A stretch of DNA of 64,000 bases from Betaproteobacteria bacterium (GTDB taxonomy: Bacteria > Pseudomonadota > Gammaproteobacteria > Burkholderiales > Rhodocyclaceae): assembly GCA_020621865.1 (NCBI GenBank), contig JAHRYW010000001.1:150071-214070 (forward strand). Reading direction: 5' to 3'. Position numbers and translations under genes: made by a program. Within the stretch, counting starts at the first letter, position 1; every line of letters begins with the position of its first letter. A model generated the notes under the pieces. That model was not told the DNA's origin, ran no database searches, and saw only the letters and a list, made by a program, of their open reading frames with translations. Positions 22,199-31,761 of this stretch are shown here, piece by piece.

Positions 22199-23152
22199 AT
22201 GAGCCGCCTGACTCCCTCTGCTTACACCGATATGTTTCGTACCTTCTTTGCTTACCACCTTACTCACGTGTTTGGTCCGTTTGGACTCGATAGCTATCAC
22301 ACCAACAGCGAAAAGCCGACCGAGGGTGACCTCGTCTATGTGCTATCCGGGAACAAAGACCCAGATGTTCCCGGCGTGGATTACTTTCTGGAAGGCGTAT
22401 TTCGGATTCGGCGTCGAAAAGTTGGACCATGGCCTTTGAAGAGTATCCATGGCGAGACGCGGAACTACAAATATCGTCTATCTATGGAACCAGTTCGCCG
22501 TCCAGATGAGCCGATTGCACTGGAGCGTGCCGGGTGGTACTCGCGAAAGGAAATACATCGCTACTTCTCCAGCGGCCAGAACTTCAATCCGCTTCCTACC
22601 GACCCTGATTACAAGAGCAGGCTCGATGAATTGCTTGCAGGGTACGCATCTAACGAAGCGGACACTCTCACGTATGACCTTGCTGCACTGGAGCGGGACG
22701 TTCCCGATGAGACAGAGCGCGATGTGCTAACCAAAGCTCGTATTGGGCAAGGAAAGTTCAGAGCAGACCTTGTCGTTTCTTGGAGAAAAGGTGAGGTATG
22801 CGTGCTTACCGGCCTTTCTGTGCCTGAAATGCTTATTGCTTCGCACATCAAGCCATGGAGAGATTGTACTAACGAGGAGCGCCTGGACCCGATGAATGGT
22901 CTCTTACTCGCCGCGCATGTCGATAAGCTATTTGACCGATATTTGCTGAGCTTTAAGGAGTCACGCAACGGATTCGAAAGTATTTTGCATCCGCGGGTTC
23001 GTTCCGCTGTCGCTGCGTTGGGCATCAAATCTGGGATGTCGTTGGATACTAGGTATTTGGGCTTTACCGAGGAGGGGCGATTGAAAACATACATGGCCGA
23101 GCATTTGAAGCGCCATTTTGAACTGCTTGAACAGGACCAGCCATCTGTGTGA
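22199..23152 (+). CDS. HNH endonuclease, possibly modification-dependent
   Basis: A 317-residue protein with a C-terminal HNH_2-type nuclease: RIGQGKFR (181-188), C201, ASHIKPW (H216) and NGLLL..HVDKLFD (N233, H240, D246). The first 100 residues (GDLVYVLSG, DYFLEGVFRIRR) look like a PUA/EVE-like reader, which in other HNH proteins recognises modified bases; this is only a resemblance. It is 41 bp after herA and is the last gene of the defence operon. An in-frame GTG at 22190 could also be the start. Confidence 0.8.
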   Translation: MSRLTPSAYTDMFRTFFAYHLTHVFGPFGLDSYHTNSEKPTEGDLVYVLSGNKDPDVPGVDYFLEGVFRIRRRKVGPWPLKSIHGETRNYKYRLSMEPVRRPDEPIALERAGWYSRKEIHRYFSSGQNFNPLPTDPDYKSRLDELLAGYASNEADTLTYDLAALERDVPDETERDVLTKARIGQGKFRADLVVSWRKGEVCVLTGLSVPEMLIASHIKPWRDCTNEERLDPMNGLLLAAHVDKLFDRYLLSFKESRNGFESILHPRVRSAVAALGIKSGMSLDTRYLGFTEEGRLKTYMAEHLKRHFELLEQDQPSV

Positions 23153-23318
23153 GTAACTATCAAAGGGCGTATTGTCTTTGAACTTGGATGCCTGACGCGA
23201 TGGCTCCTAGCCGATTGGGTCAGCTCAGACGCTTCGTAGAAGTCTAGTGCGCAGAAGGTAGGTTTGGCTTAACGACAATTCTGAATAGATTTCACCAGCT
23301 GGAATGAGCTGGGTAACG

Positions 23319-23732
23319 TCATTCGTCCGCGTGAAGCCGTACTGTGTCGTAGCCACGAGACTCCATGGTGGCCAACCAAATGCGCACCAAGCGATTTGCG
23401 TCGTCAAAGCGCATGCCTGTTGCGTTGACCACTTCTTCGACAGCATCCTGCTTAGCCTGAACCGTGATGATGTCTTCTCTATACATCCCCACAGCTAGCG
23501 CGAGCCGCGCAATGATGGGTGCAAAACACGTTTCCTCAATGTCCCAGTCTTGAAACGTCCCCCCGCAAATTATTCCATATCGTTCGGTGCCCACGCGGGG
23601 GCGAGAGAATCCTCGGACATCTTGCGGGCCACACCCAGTGGCTTTGGTGATGGCTTCAGTTGGACTGGGGGCCTCGATAATTATCCAAGGCCCCATCGGA
23701 TTGCCAACGAGGCGTAGTCGATATTCGGTCAT
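23319..23732 (-). CDS. Hypothetical protein, 137 aa
   Basis: Begins MTEYRLRLVGNPMGPWIIIEAPSPTEAITKA and has no signal peptide or membrane segment. The start at 23732 is preferred to 23831 because the extra residues look non-coding. It points toward the end of the defence operon, so it is transcribed separately. I do not recognise the family. Composition is otherwise similar to neighbouring transposon genes. Confidence 0.55.
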   Translation of the reverse strand: MTEYRLRLVGNPMGPWIIIEAPSPTEAITKATGCGPQDVRGFSRPRVGTERYGIICGGTFQDWDIEETCFAPIIARLALAVGMYREDIITVQAKQDAVEEVVNATGMRFDDANRLVRIWLATMESRGYDTVRLHADE

Positions 23733-24480
23733 GAGAGATTTTCCATAAGTGATTTTGCCGGGCGCGCAATAGGCCGTCAGGCCGGTTAGAGGCAGTGTAA
23801 TCGACAACATGCACGTCGAATAACGGCCCATTCGCCTTGCTCAGAAGGCGTTTTGACTATTGGAATTGGGTGTCCACCGTGACCGGCTGCTACTAACCGT
23901 GTGCTGACGTAGGCAGTCACCACAATTAATAGAGCGGCTGCGTTCATTCTCCTGCACAACGGCAGCCGCCAAAAATAGTTGATTTCCTTACTCGCCAATA
24001 AAGTGGCCAGCCCTGAACCACATTCACGAGTAAAGCGATGCTGAAGCAGAGGACTGCTGGCACTCATCCAATCTCCGCACAACAATGTACTAGCTGGTTT
24101 GCCAAAAAATTGGCTGTGCCTTCCATTCCAATTCAGAAACGATTGTTATATCGTCCACCGCACGGCATAGGCCGCGACAGTACGAGACTTTTGCTTTGCG
24201 AGGGAGCTAACGGCTCTCAAGGGCGCCATTTTGTGAACGGACGACAAAATGGGGGCTCGGAAATGCATAGCAGCAAAATGTCGGTGGCTAAGTGGGTTGG
24301 ATATCGCCAATACCATTGTGTGGCAAGGCTTTACAGCCGATGTGCTGCAAATAGCCAAAGTCGAACGCAAGGCTATTCCTGGTCACCAGTACGGTTTCTT
24401 AAGCACCTTGTCCTCCCAGTTGCCGACCACAAGCTCGGTTACGTGGCCAAATGCTCACCGGTACGCCAAGGAGGTTCAGC
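23733..24480. other. Non-coding stretch upstream of tnsA
   Basis: About 750 bp without a convincing gene. A short frame on the minus strand (23786-23947) starts with a hydrophobic segment but has no further support. Two dyads stand out: 24099-24112 and the 9-bp perfect inverted repeat at 24226-24252. This stretch should contain the tns operon promoter. Confidence 0.6.
24226..24252. promoter_or_regulatory. Perfect 9-9-9 dyad upstream of the tns operon (candidate operator)
   Basis: CCATTTTGT and ACAAAATGG are exact inverted repeats separated by 9 bases, about 230 bp before the tnsA start. There is no T run, so a terminator is unlikely and a dimeric repressor site is the better guess. No regulator gene is adjacent; TnsB-type or host proteins are possible binders. 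Confidence 0.4.
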
Positions 24481-25254
24481 GTGAGCCGAACCGCCCCGAC
24501 CTACGGCCGCCGTGGCCGTCAGAATGCTGCCAACACGGGAATCCGTCACCCCGCGCCTACCTACGGCAAAGCAAAAATCGGCACATGGAGTGAAAAGGGG
24601 AATGGCTACCTGAATGTTGAGTCGGAACCTGAGCGATTCGTCGCGCACTTGCTGACTCTCGACCCGCGAGTCTCCGCTTTTCAGCCCCAACCATTTACGG
24701 TCGACCTGATAGACAAACGTCTGCTGCTCACACGCGAAGCACAGAGGGCAGCTGCTCAAAAGCACCGCGATGTGCCAGGTCCCAAGTTCTATACACCGGA
24801 TTTCCGCATCGACTGGCAAGATAGACTACATCACGCCATCGAGGTTAAAGCCGAAGGCTACGAAGGTGATGATGTCTATTGGGACAAGGTTGAGCGGGCC
24901 CGGTTGATTTTGGCTGCAAATGGATATCCGCTGCGTACCGTGGTTTATCCCGCGAATTCTGCACATCCCATCAGGATGAACGCCCGCGTACTCAAGCAAG
25001 CGACCCACCGTGTTTCTGAGTATCTATCGGAAGCACTGGTCGAACAGGTGACATCCCGGTGCGAGTACGGTCCTCTCACGGTGAGTAGCCTATGTCAGGA
25101 AATGGCGCTTTCGCCGGGCATGATTCCGCTCTTTTTGGTAAGTGGTGTTTTGAGCGCCGACCTCGCTCACTGTGCTGTCTGCGGAAAACTCGAAGTGTCA
25201 GCCGCGTACGGCGATTTGAGCCATCTCTGTTTGCTGGAGGAGATGGAACGATGA
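24481..25254 (+). CDS. tnsA: TnsA, transposon 5'-end endonuclease
   Basis: A 257-residue TnsA. In Tn7 it cuts the 5' strands at both ends so that transposition is cut-and-paste. The restriction-enzyme-like active site is visible as SEPERF (E49/E51), YTPDF (D107) and EVK (E121, K123), followed by the C-terminal helical part that contacts TnsC. GTG 24481 is chosen: it has AAGGAGG six bases upstream, whereas the ATG at 24451 has none. It overlaps tnsB by 4 bp. Confidence 0.93.
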   Translation: MSRTAPTYGRRGRQNAANTGIRHPAPTYGKAKIGTWSEKGNGYLNVESEPERFVAHLLTLDPRVSAFQPQPFTVDLIDKRLLLTREAQRAAAQKHRDVPGPKFYTPDFRIDWQDRLHHAIEVKAEGYEGDDVYWDKVERARLILAANGYPLRTVVYPANSAHPIRMNARVLKQATHRVSEYLSEALVEQVTSRCEYGPLTVSSLCQEMALSPGMIPLFLVSGVLSADLAHCAVCGKLEVSAAYGDLSHLCLLEEMER

Positions 25255-27263
25255 CCCGTACCCTGCTCATCAATGACCGACTCGCGCCCCCAGAAAATCA
25301 CGAAGCCTACCTGGAGGTGCTTGACCCGCACCCTCGGAGTGGCTGCATCAAGGTGTTCGATGCCGAAAAACGGCAAGACCGGTATATCAAGGTAACTCGT
25401 CTGACGGCTGAGCTGTATGAAGGCACGCTGATTGTTGTACGTCCTGGAAAACCTCGATTCAGTGTTGCTGAACAACCCGATGACCCGGTATTGCACGAAC
25501 GAAATGCCGATATTCGCAAGATGTTGAAGCGCATTCGTGACCTCCAAAAGCGCTTGGGTATCAGCTTTCTGAAGGCGTACCGTCATGCAGCTGACGAGTA
25601 TGCTGAAGCAGTTTCGCTACAGACAGAGCCCTTTCCGTCCCAGGCCGCGATATATCGCTACCGAAAATCTACATCGGCAGGCCTGCCGGCGCTGCGGGGT
25701 AACAAGAACAAGGGTAACCGCATGTCGCGTTATCCCGACGATGTGATTCAGGTCATTTGCCAGTTAGCTGAACGACACTATCTGCAACCACAGTCGCGTT
25801 GGACGCTAAAAAAGTTGACCGAAGCGGTGAACATTGAGGTGTCCGACTCCTTGCGTCCGGCTGGTCAATCCCCGATAAGCATTAAGTACGTTAAGCGCGT
25901 CATGCTGCATTTTCTGACGCCGGACCCCGAACACCACCGGATGCTTCCGAAAGATGCCGTGGCGGGCAAGTCGTTCGCGAAACGCCGTATCCGGCTTGAG
26001 CTTCCGTTCGAGCGTGTTGAACAAGATGCAGTGCATTTGCCGTTTGTCGTCAAAACGCCGAGTGGCATCACAAGCCAGGTCTACCTTGTACATGCCATCG
26101 ACTGCTGCACAGGCTATCCCTTGGGCTGGCACCTGGTCATTGGTGGGTTGACGGACACTGACTCGCTGGCATGTGCTGAGATGTACATGGCACCGATTAA
26201 GCAGAAACGTTTTGAGGAACTCGGTATCAATCATGCGATGAACGTATGTGGTACGCCGGGTGAGCTGATTTTCGACAACGGCCCGGAAGCCAAAGGGGGG
26301 CGGATTCAGCGCTTGGAGCGTCTCGGCGTGGACGTCAAGCACTGCCGTGCTCGTGCCGGACAGGAAAAGCCCTTCATCGAGCGGCTGAATCGTTCTCTCA
26401 AGGAAGCCCTGGAGGTACTACCCGGTTGTACTCGGTTGGATGGCAAAGATGGCCAGCGCGACCCAGTTGCGCTCGGCGACGAGTTGATGACCATCGAGCA
26501 ACTTGAACGTTGGATAGTTCGATGGCTTTATGAGAAATGGGTCCATATCTCTTTGAAACGTTTGCAGTGGGACCTTATCCTCACGAGCGACCTCAAGGGA
26601 GATACGCCGGCCGAGCGGTGGGCACATTACGAGGAATCGTGTTTTGCGCTCTCGCTCCCTCCATCTCGTGCCGAATGGCTTGCGACGCTATATGAGCACG
26701 TCGAGCGCCGCATCAACCGAAAAACGGGAATGACCCTTGAGGGTTTAAATTACAAAGGCGACAACATTGCCTTCCTGCTGGGGAAATACGGGGAGCAGCA
26801 AGCACTGAAGGTTCTATACAACCCGGACGATTTCCGTCACGTATATGTGCATGAAGGTGATGACCAGCCGTTGGTTATGCTGTCTCATGAGCATCTTCGT
26901 CCTGAGACGCCGGCGTGGTCTTTCAACGAAGCTAAGGAACGCTTAAAAACCCAGCGCTCAAAATCGACGCCGGCAGTCCAGGCAGAGCAGTTCGACCGCG
27001 ACCTTTATGCGCAGAGTGTCGCTGATTCGCGCCCGCCGAAGCTCAAACGCCCAAGCAAACATGCGCGAAATCGTGAAACAGCTCAGCTCGAAAAGGAAGC
27101 AAAAGCCGTGTCTCGGGCGGCAAAGCAGCCGGTGCCAATGCCCCCTCCGGTTAAGTTTGGCAATGTGCCAACGACTACTGGCGTACCAGCCTCCAGTTCG
27201 ATTCTCGAAGAGGCAAATCTGTTGCCCCTTATCGACCGTGAGAATGGGGGGGCATTGTGGTGA
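25251..27263 (+). CDS. tnsB: TnsB, DDE transposase
   Basis: A 670-residue TnsB that binds the ends and joins the 3' strands to the target. The DDE triad can be placed at D259 (VEQDAVH), D342 (IFDNGPEAKG) and E377 (KPFIERLN), with 34 residues between the last two. N-terminal DNA-binding domains and the Arg/Lys-rich C-terminal tail that contacts TnsC in homologues are present. Starts at ATG 25251 overlapping tnsA (ATGA). It should recognise the CATAA-N-C-N-GAGAAA sites at the ends. Confidence 0.96.
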   Translation: MTRTLLINDRLAPPENHEAYLEVLDPHPRSGCIKVFDAEKRQDRYIKVTRLTAELYEGTLIVVRPGKPRFSVAEQPDDPVLHERNADIRKMLKRIRDLQKRLGISFLKAYRHAADEYAEAVSLQTEPFPSQAAIYRYRKSTSAGLPALRGNKNKGNRMSRYPDDVIQVICQLAERHYLQPQSRWTLKKLTEAVNIEVSDSLRPAGQSPISIKYVKRVMLHFLTPDPEHHRMLPKDAVAGKSFAKRRIRLELPFERVEQDAVHLPFVVKTPSGITSQVYLVHAIDCCTGYPLGWHLVIGGLTDTDSLACAEMYMAPIKQKRFEELGINHAMNVCGTPGELIFDNGPEAKGGRIQRLERLGVDVKHCRARAGQEKPFIERLNRSLKEALEVLPGCTRLDGKDGQRDPVALGDELMTIEQLERWIVRWLYEKWVHISLKRLQWDLILTSDLKGDTPAERWAHYEESCFALSLPPSRAEWLATLYEHVERRINRKTGMTLEGLNYKGDNIAFLLGKYGEQQALKVLYNPDDFRHVYVHEGDDQPLVMLSHEHLRPETPAWSFNEAKERLKTQRSKSTPAVQAEQFDRDLYAQSVADSRPPKLKRPSKHARNRETAQLEKEAKAVSRAAKQPVPMPPPVKFGNVPTTTGVPASSSILEEANLLPLIDRENGGALW

Positions 27264-28249
27264 CTCCCGCAAAAAAATTACGCATTGCCATCGAGGCCTG
27301 TGAACTACCGCATAAGGCGTTTCAGGAGCAGTTAAAAGCAATGCGGTTGCGCATCGAGGACGCCCTTGATGGTGCTGCAAGCCGAATCGAACATGTAGTC
27401 GGGCCATCCAGAGTTGGTAAGTCGATGCTGATTCAAGCGTTACGGCGGAACTTTCCGGAATCAAAGGTGGATGGGCGCCGCCGGGTTCCTGTCCTCGTTG
27501 TTCAAGTACCAACGCCAGTGTCCCCACTTCAGTTGCCATCCAGCGTCCTCGAGGCTCTAGGGCTCCCGGTCCACGGCAGCATGAACTCGGGAGTCCTGAG
27601 GCTGCGGATGCGCGACCAATTGAAACTGGCGGGCACTCGGGTGGTCATTTTTGATGAGGCCAGCCATTTAGTTGAGCCGGGTGCCCGTGTACCACCCCGC
27701 GCTGCCGGCGACTGGTTCAAGATGCTGGCAGACTCTCTCAATTTGAGCTTGCTGCTGTTTGGTGTCCCACGTCTTGAGCGTCTATTCGAACACAATGAAC
27801 AGCTACGTATGCGTGCATCGGCCGTACGTTGGATGATGCCCTACGACTCTCGTGTTCCAGATAGTCTGAAGGCATTTCACGATTGCGTCGCAACCTACGC
27901 AAATCTGTTCAAAGAAGCGGGTTACCCGATTGAAGTTTCGGCAACGGCTTTAACCCATCAGTGCTATCTGCTTACAGGGGGGCTCATTGGCGTTTTGAGT
28001 CGGTTCATGCAGGAACTGGCCAGCCAAATGGCGTACCAATCGCCACGGCCGCTGACTTTCACGGACTGCCAAGCTGCAGCTCGGTGCATCGAAGCCGCTG
28101 GCTCGCCACGCATACCTGCTTTTGAAGGCCCCGATGTCGTGCTCGCTGACATCGCACCCGCATTGCTACATCAAGCGTTCGTACAGGTCATGCACGACAA
28201 CAACTTGGCAGTACCGCTGCTTAGAGAGATGGAAGGAGGTGTCCAGTGA
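27257..28249 (+). CDS. tnsC: TnsC, AAA+ transposition regulator
   Basis: A 330-residue AAA+ ATPase that links target selection (TniQ/TnsD) to the transposase. Walker A is GPSRVGKS (49-56) and Walker B VVIFDE (D133, E134). It starts at GTG 27257, overlapping the tnsB stop, with a second GTG at 27260. It is shorter than the 555-residue TnsC of Tn7, so some accessory regions are missing, as in many Tn7-like elements. Confidence 0.93.
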   Translation: MVTPAKKLRIAIEACELPHKAFQEQLKAMRLRIEDALDGAASRIEHVVGPSRVGKSMLIQALRRNFPESKVDGRRRVPVLVVQVPTPVSPLQLPSSVLEALGLPVHGSMNSGVLRLRMRDQLKLAGTRVVIFDEASHLVEPGARVPPRAAGDWFKMLADSLNLSLLLFGVPRLERLFEHNEQLRMRASAVRWMMPYDSRVPDSLKAFHDCVATYANLFKEAGYPIEVSATALTHQCYLLTGGLIGVLSRFMQELASQMAYQSPRPLTFTDCQAAARCIEAAGSPRIPAFEGPDVVLADIAPALLHQAFVQVMHDNNLAVPLLREMEGGVQ

Positions 28250-30090
28250 GTCTCATGGTGACGTATGCCCCACATAGCGATGAATCTGGACTCGGTTACT
28301 ACCGTCGGCTCGCTGCAGACAATCTGTTGTCAGGGTGGGGGGAACTGACCAAATTGGCGGGTGTTAGACGTAGCCGTGGTGCGTTAATGGAGCAGGCCGA
28401 GCATGTTGCCGGATGCTTGGGTCTCGAGCCGGAATGGGCACAATATGCGCGACAGCAGGAGGTGGATAGTCGTTGCTGGGGCCGATTGTCTCGTGTTCAG
28501 GCCGATGCGGTATGCCCGGACTGTCTCGCAGAAGCGGGATACATGCGGCATCACTGGGGGCATGCTTATGTCACTGCGTGTCCGATTCACCAGATTCAAC
28601 TGGTCGACCGCTGCGATAGCTGTGGTGAGTCACTGTCGCCGAACCGCGACTACATCGACCAGTGCGCGTGTGGTCACGAGCTGTATCGCTTGCCACGTCG
28701 AGCTTCAACGCCCAGTCAGCATTGGCTGTCCTCGTTGATTGCCAGTGGTGGTATGCAAACCGGGGGCGCTGAACCGGAACTACGCTGTGCCGACTTAGGC
28801 ACCGTCGGCCAGGTTGTTGCGACGCTTTGCCTTTCAGCAGACCCGACAAAGCCGATGGCCCCGCGCGCTGCAGCGTTTCCGCTGTCGGTCTCTGCTGCTA
28901 TGGATTTTCTGGCGCCACTGGAATCATTGCTGGCAGACTGGCCACGTGGCTTCAGCAGCCACGTGGCGACCCGGATTGCGGCGGGTAAGCCGGAGGCGCG
29001 AACACTGAACTCACTACTTGGCGCGTGGTACATCAGCCTGCGTAAACTGAGCCAGGGCAACGGTTTTGAAGCCTTGCTGCAAGTTGTCATTGATGTTGCA
29101 GCAGAAAAGTTTGATGGCCTGCTCGGCCTCGACTCGGCCAAAGCAATGGCCGAGGCAGCGACCGAACATCTGCGTGCGCCAGATGCTGCCAAGGCTATCG
29201 GTGTCAGTGTTGACCGGTTGCACAAATCGATTCAGCTCGGGGAATGCGCTTCACGAACTCGCCGTACCGGCACCCGTGGCCAAGTTTATGAAATCCCCCG
29301 CGAAGAAGTCACGCGAATTCAGGAAAAACGCAGTAGGTGGGTTAGCCGCGAAGCTGCTTGTGAGCTCGCGGGTGTGTCACCGTCCGTGCTCGAACGAATG
29401 ATGGCTGCTGGCGTCATTAGCTCAGATGTAAACTGGCGCCATGACCTGCTGAAAGGGGGGCCGGTTGCATCGGCCTCTATTCAAGCGCTGGCCGACCGAA
29501 TTTCTGCAGCGGCGGCGCCTGCCGTAGCTCGTGAGATAGAAACACTGGCCTGGTCAGGACTGACGAGTCGGCGCATGGGCGACAAACGGGCAATCGAGTC
29601 GGTGATGCAGGCCATTGCTGATGGCAAGGTGAAGGCTATCGCTACCGGCAGGCAACTGGGCGACATGGTTTTCCGGCAAGCTGATGTGGTGGAGTATTTC
29701 GGTACCCCGCTGCTGGAAGCCGGTATGTCGCTTAATCAGCTGTCGAAGGTTACAGGCTGGAAGTGGGAGAGTATTTCGCACTGGATAGCTGAGGAGCTGT
29801 TGTGCGCCGAATCGGTCGTTGTTCGGGGGCGTCTCCATCGGGTCGTGCTCCCACAGGAATTGCTGAAATTCAGGCAAACCTATGTGCCGCTGGCGGATTT
29901 AGCCCGAGGGATGGGCACCAAGTCCTCTGCGCTGTCAAAGCTCCTGCCTGGCATCGAATTGGTAGGTGCGCAGCAACTTCCTGATGGGGCCAAGCGTGGC
30001 GGGTTGGTTCGTATTGTTGATTTGTGCCGGCTTGCGATGATTGGGGCTCGTGCAGGGGAAGACCTGTTTGTGTCATCGGGAAGCGAGTAA
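28246..30090 (+). CDS. tniQ: TniQ/TnsD-family target-selection protein
   Basis: A 614-residue TnsD-like protein: an N-terminal TniQ domain with paired zinc sites (C90/C93, C112/H115, C123/C126, C140/C142) followed by a long C-terminal part containing repeated helix-turn-helix units, e.g. DAAKAIGVSVDRLHKSIQ and SREAACELAGVSPSVLERM. In Tn7, TnsD binds the 3' end of the attachment gene; here the target is probably the end of gyrB, inferred from the insertion point. GTG 28246 overlaps the tnsC stop and follows GGAGGT. Confidence 0.9.
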   Translation: MSLMVTYAPHSDESGLGYYRRLAADNLLSGWGELTKLAGVRRSRGALMEQAEHVAGCLGLEPEWAQYARQQEVDSRCWGRLSRVQADAVCPDCLAEAGYMRHHWGHAYVTACPIHQIQLVDRCDSCGESLSPNRDYIDQCACGHELYRLPRRASTPSQHWLSSLIASGGMQTGGAEPELRCADLGTVGQVVATLCLSADPTKPMAPRAAAFPLSVSAAMDFLAPLESLLADWPRGFSSHVATRIAAGKPEARTLNSLLGAWYISLRKLSQGNGFEALLQVVIDVAAEKFDGLLGLDSAKAMAEAATEHLRAPDAAKAIGVSVDRLHKSIQLGECASRTRRTGTRGQVYEIPREEVTRIQEKRSRWVSREAACELAGVSPSVLERMMAAGVISSDVNWRHDLLKGGPVASASIQALADRISAAAAPAVAREIETLAWSGLTSRRMGDKRAIESVMQAIADGKVKAIATGRQLGDMVFRQADVVEYFGTPLLEAGMSLNQLSKVTGWKWESISHWIAEELLCAESVVVRGRLHRVVLPQELLKFRQTYVPLADLARGMGTKSSALSKLLPGIELVGAQQLPDGAKRGGLVRIVDLCRLAMIGARAGEDLFVSSGSE

Positions 30091-30882
30091 TGCTTCTTCC
30101 ATAGCTTAGAGGAGATTATTGTTGGATGAGGGCCGCTTGCGGCCACACCACCCTAACGCCCAGCGAAGGCTATCCAGCCAGCTCGGAGTTCAGCAGGTAT
30201 AAGAAAGCCCCGACATGCGGGGCTTCTCTTTGAAACTCGAACTATCCTGGAAACAGCTAAAACTCAAGCTTCGCATCAGTAAGGCTCTGGTATTTGCCAT
30301 ATTGATGATGTGGGTTTAAGAAACCCACTGTGACGAGTGAGGTGCCAGCCTCCTTCGTGACGCGATTCATAGTAAAACAAATCTTGCCTTGCAACCAGAT
30401 GGATTGACAGCATGGTCGGCCGACACCACCCAAGGTCTATGCTATGTGGTTTGATTTCGAGGTAGATTGTATGGATATTCGCTCCGTAGAAATCGAATAC
30501 ATGCATGCACGTCCGCGAAAGCGGCAATCGCTACAGAGTTGAGGCTATCAGTAGGATGGAGCGGCCCTGCTATCCGGCGGCATGGTGCGCGGCGGGCAGG
30601 ATGTAGCTTCATGCTTATGAGTATAGGCATCGTGGTCGCGCATGAAATGAGCCGTTTGCATAAATAATTTGGTATCCCGCACTTGCCCCCATTTCGGCAG
30701 GCAAACCCACAAATTGCAACAGATGTAACGTTAGCCATCCTGTACGAGCAGCTTTCTCGAATTTGGCCATCAGCAGACCGTATCCAACTCCTGCGGAGAG
30801 AGACATTAACGAGGACGACCGCAGTGTCCTGCACCTCTCTCCGCGACAATAGTTCCGAATTGTTAATGAGCGAACAAAACGA
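30091..30882. other. Non-coding stretch between tniQ and the ParB module
   Basis: About 790 bp separating the convergent tns operon and ParB/recombinase operon. It holds the terminator at 30205 and no credible gene: the short open frames lack ribosome-binding sites and family-like sequence. No further transposon-end sites were seen. Confidence 0.6.
30205..30225 (+). terminator. Intrinsic terminator after tniQ
   Basis: An 8-bp perfect stem AAGCCCCG/CGGGGCTT with a 5-base loop followed by TCTCTTT, 115 bp after the tniQ stop. Confidence 0.75.
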
Positions 30883-31761
30883 CTACAGGTCAAGCGACGA
30901 TACCGAAACGATATGCTTTAGCTGCTCCAGCAATTCTGGATGCCGTTGCTGAATAAATCGCTCAACGGGCTCGTTTTCGAGGAGTTTTGCGACGTACCCT
31001 CGTGCTAGAACCAGATTCAGCACGTCGTCGGCGTAATTCCGTTCAATCAGTTCGTACTGTCCTTGCAGCTTGGCCATTTCTCGCTCCATTCGCAGCATTT
31101 GCTCGGCAGACACGCCGGCCAGTTTCTTGGCTTTCTGTCCTTCATGAAGTTGCTCGGCCGGCGTCGCCGCGAGCAGTGCCTCGGCGTAAGGAATGGTCAG
31201 ATTGTTCGCCAGCAGCATCAGGTCGACGCATTCGACCTGGCGCGTCGGCTTCATTTTTCGCAGCAAGCGGGAAATCTCCGCAGAAAACTGTCTATCCCTA
31301 AGAAGCTCAATCGCCTCGGGGCAAATGCCGTCCAACAATTTGACCTTCTTGAGGATTTGCGAGACATCGACGTTGAGTGCCCGAGCCAACCGTGCTGCCG
31401 GGACGCCGCGCTGAACGGCCTTGCGCAACATGCGATGCTCACCGATGGTGGCCAGTCGGTTGATTTTGGTGTTGTAGGTATAGGACTCGTCGTCGGTGGC
31501 CACCAGGCAGAGGGCTTCGGCGTAACCCAGTTCTCGTAGGGCCAGCAGCCGCGCGTGGCCATCGAGCACCAGATAATTGCCATCCGCTTGCATCGGGGAA
31601 ATCGACAGTGGCTCGATGAGTCCGACCTCTTCCAGGGAGCTGACGATTTGTTTGTACTTGACCGAGGCAACCAGGCCGGCCGGAATTTTCTTGGACGGCA
31701 AGAGCTTATCGAGCGGCACCAAGCAGGTTTCGGGGATAAATCCCAACAGGGGGCCATTCAC
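30883..31761 (-). CDS. ParB N-terminal domain protein
   Basis: A 292-residue ParB-like protein. The ParB/sulfiredoxin-like signature is VLDGHARLLALRELG (residues 66-80), preceded by LLPSKK and followed by an HTH region (VPAARLARALNVDVSQILKKVK). The C-terminal half is charged and probably helical. Such proteins bind DNA and, in true ParBs, CTP. Its ATG overlaps the stop of the preceding RepB-like gene by 4 bp. No ParA is nearby, so classical partition is unlikely. Confidence 0.82.
   Translation of the reverse strand: MNGPLLGFIPETCLVPLDKLLPSKKIPAGLVASVKYKQIVSSLEEVGLIEPLSISPMQADGNYLVLDGHARLLALRELGYAEALCLVATDDESYTYNTKINRLATIGEHRMLRKAVQRGVPAARLARALNVDVSQILKKVKLLDGICPEAIELLRDRQFSAEISRLLRKMKPTRQVECVDLMLLANNLTIPYAEALLAATPAEQLHEGQKAKKLAGVSAEQMLRMEREMAKLQGQYELIERNYADDVLNLVLARGYVAKLLENEPVERFIQQRHPELLEQLKHIVSVSSLDL

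Noticed and set aside
24249-24593. A 114-codon frame running into tnsA
   Set aside because: It overlaps the well-supported tnsA start, has no good ribosome-binding site and shows no recognisable family.
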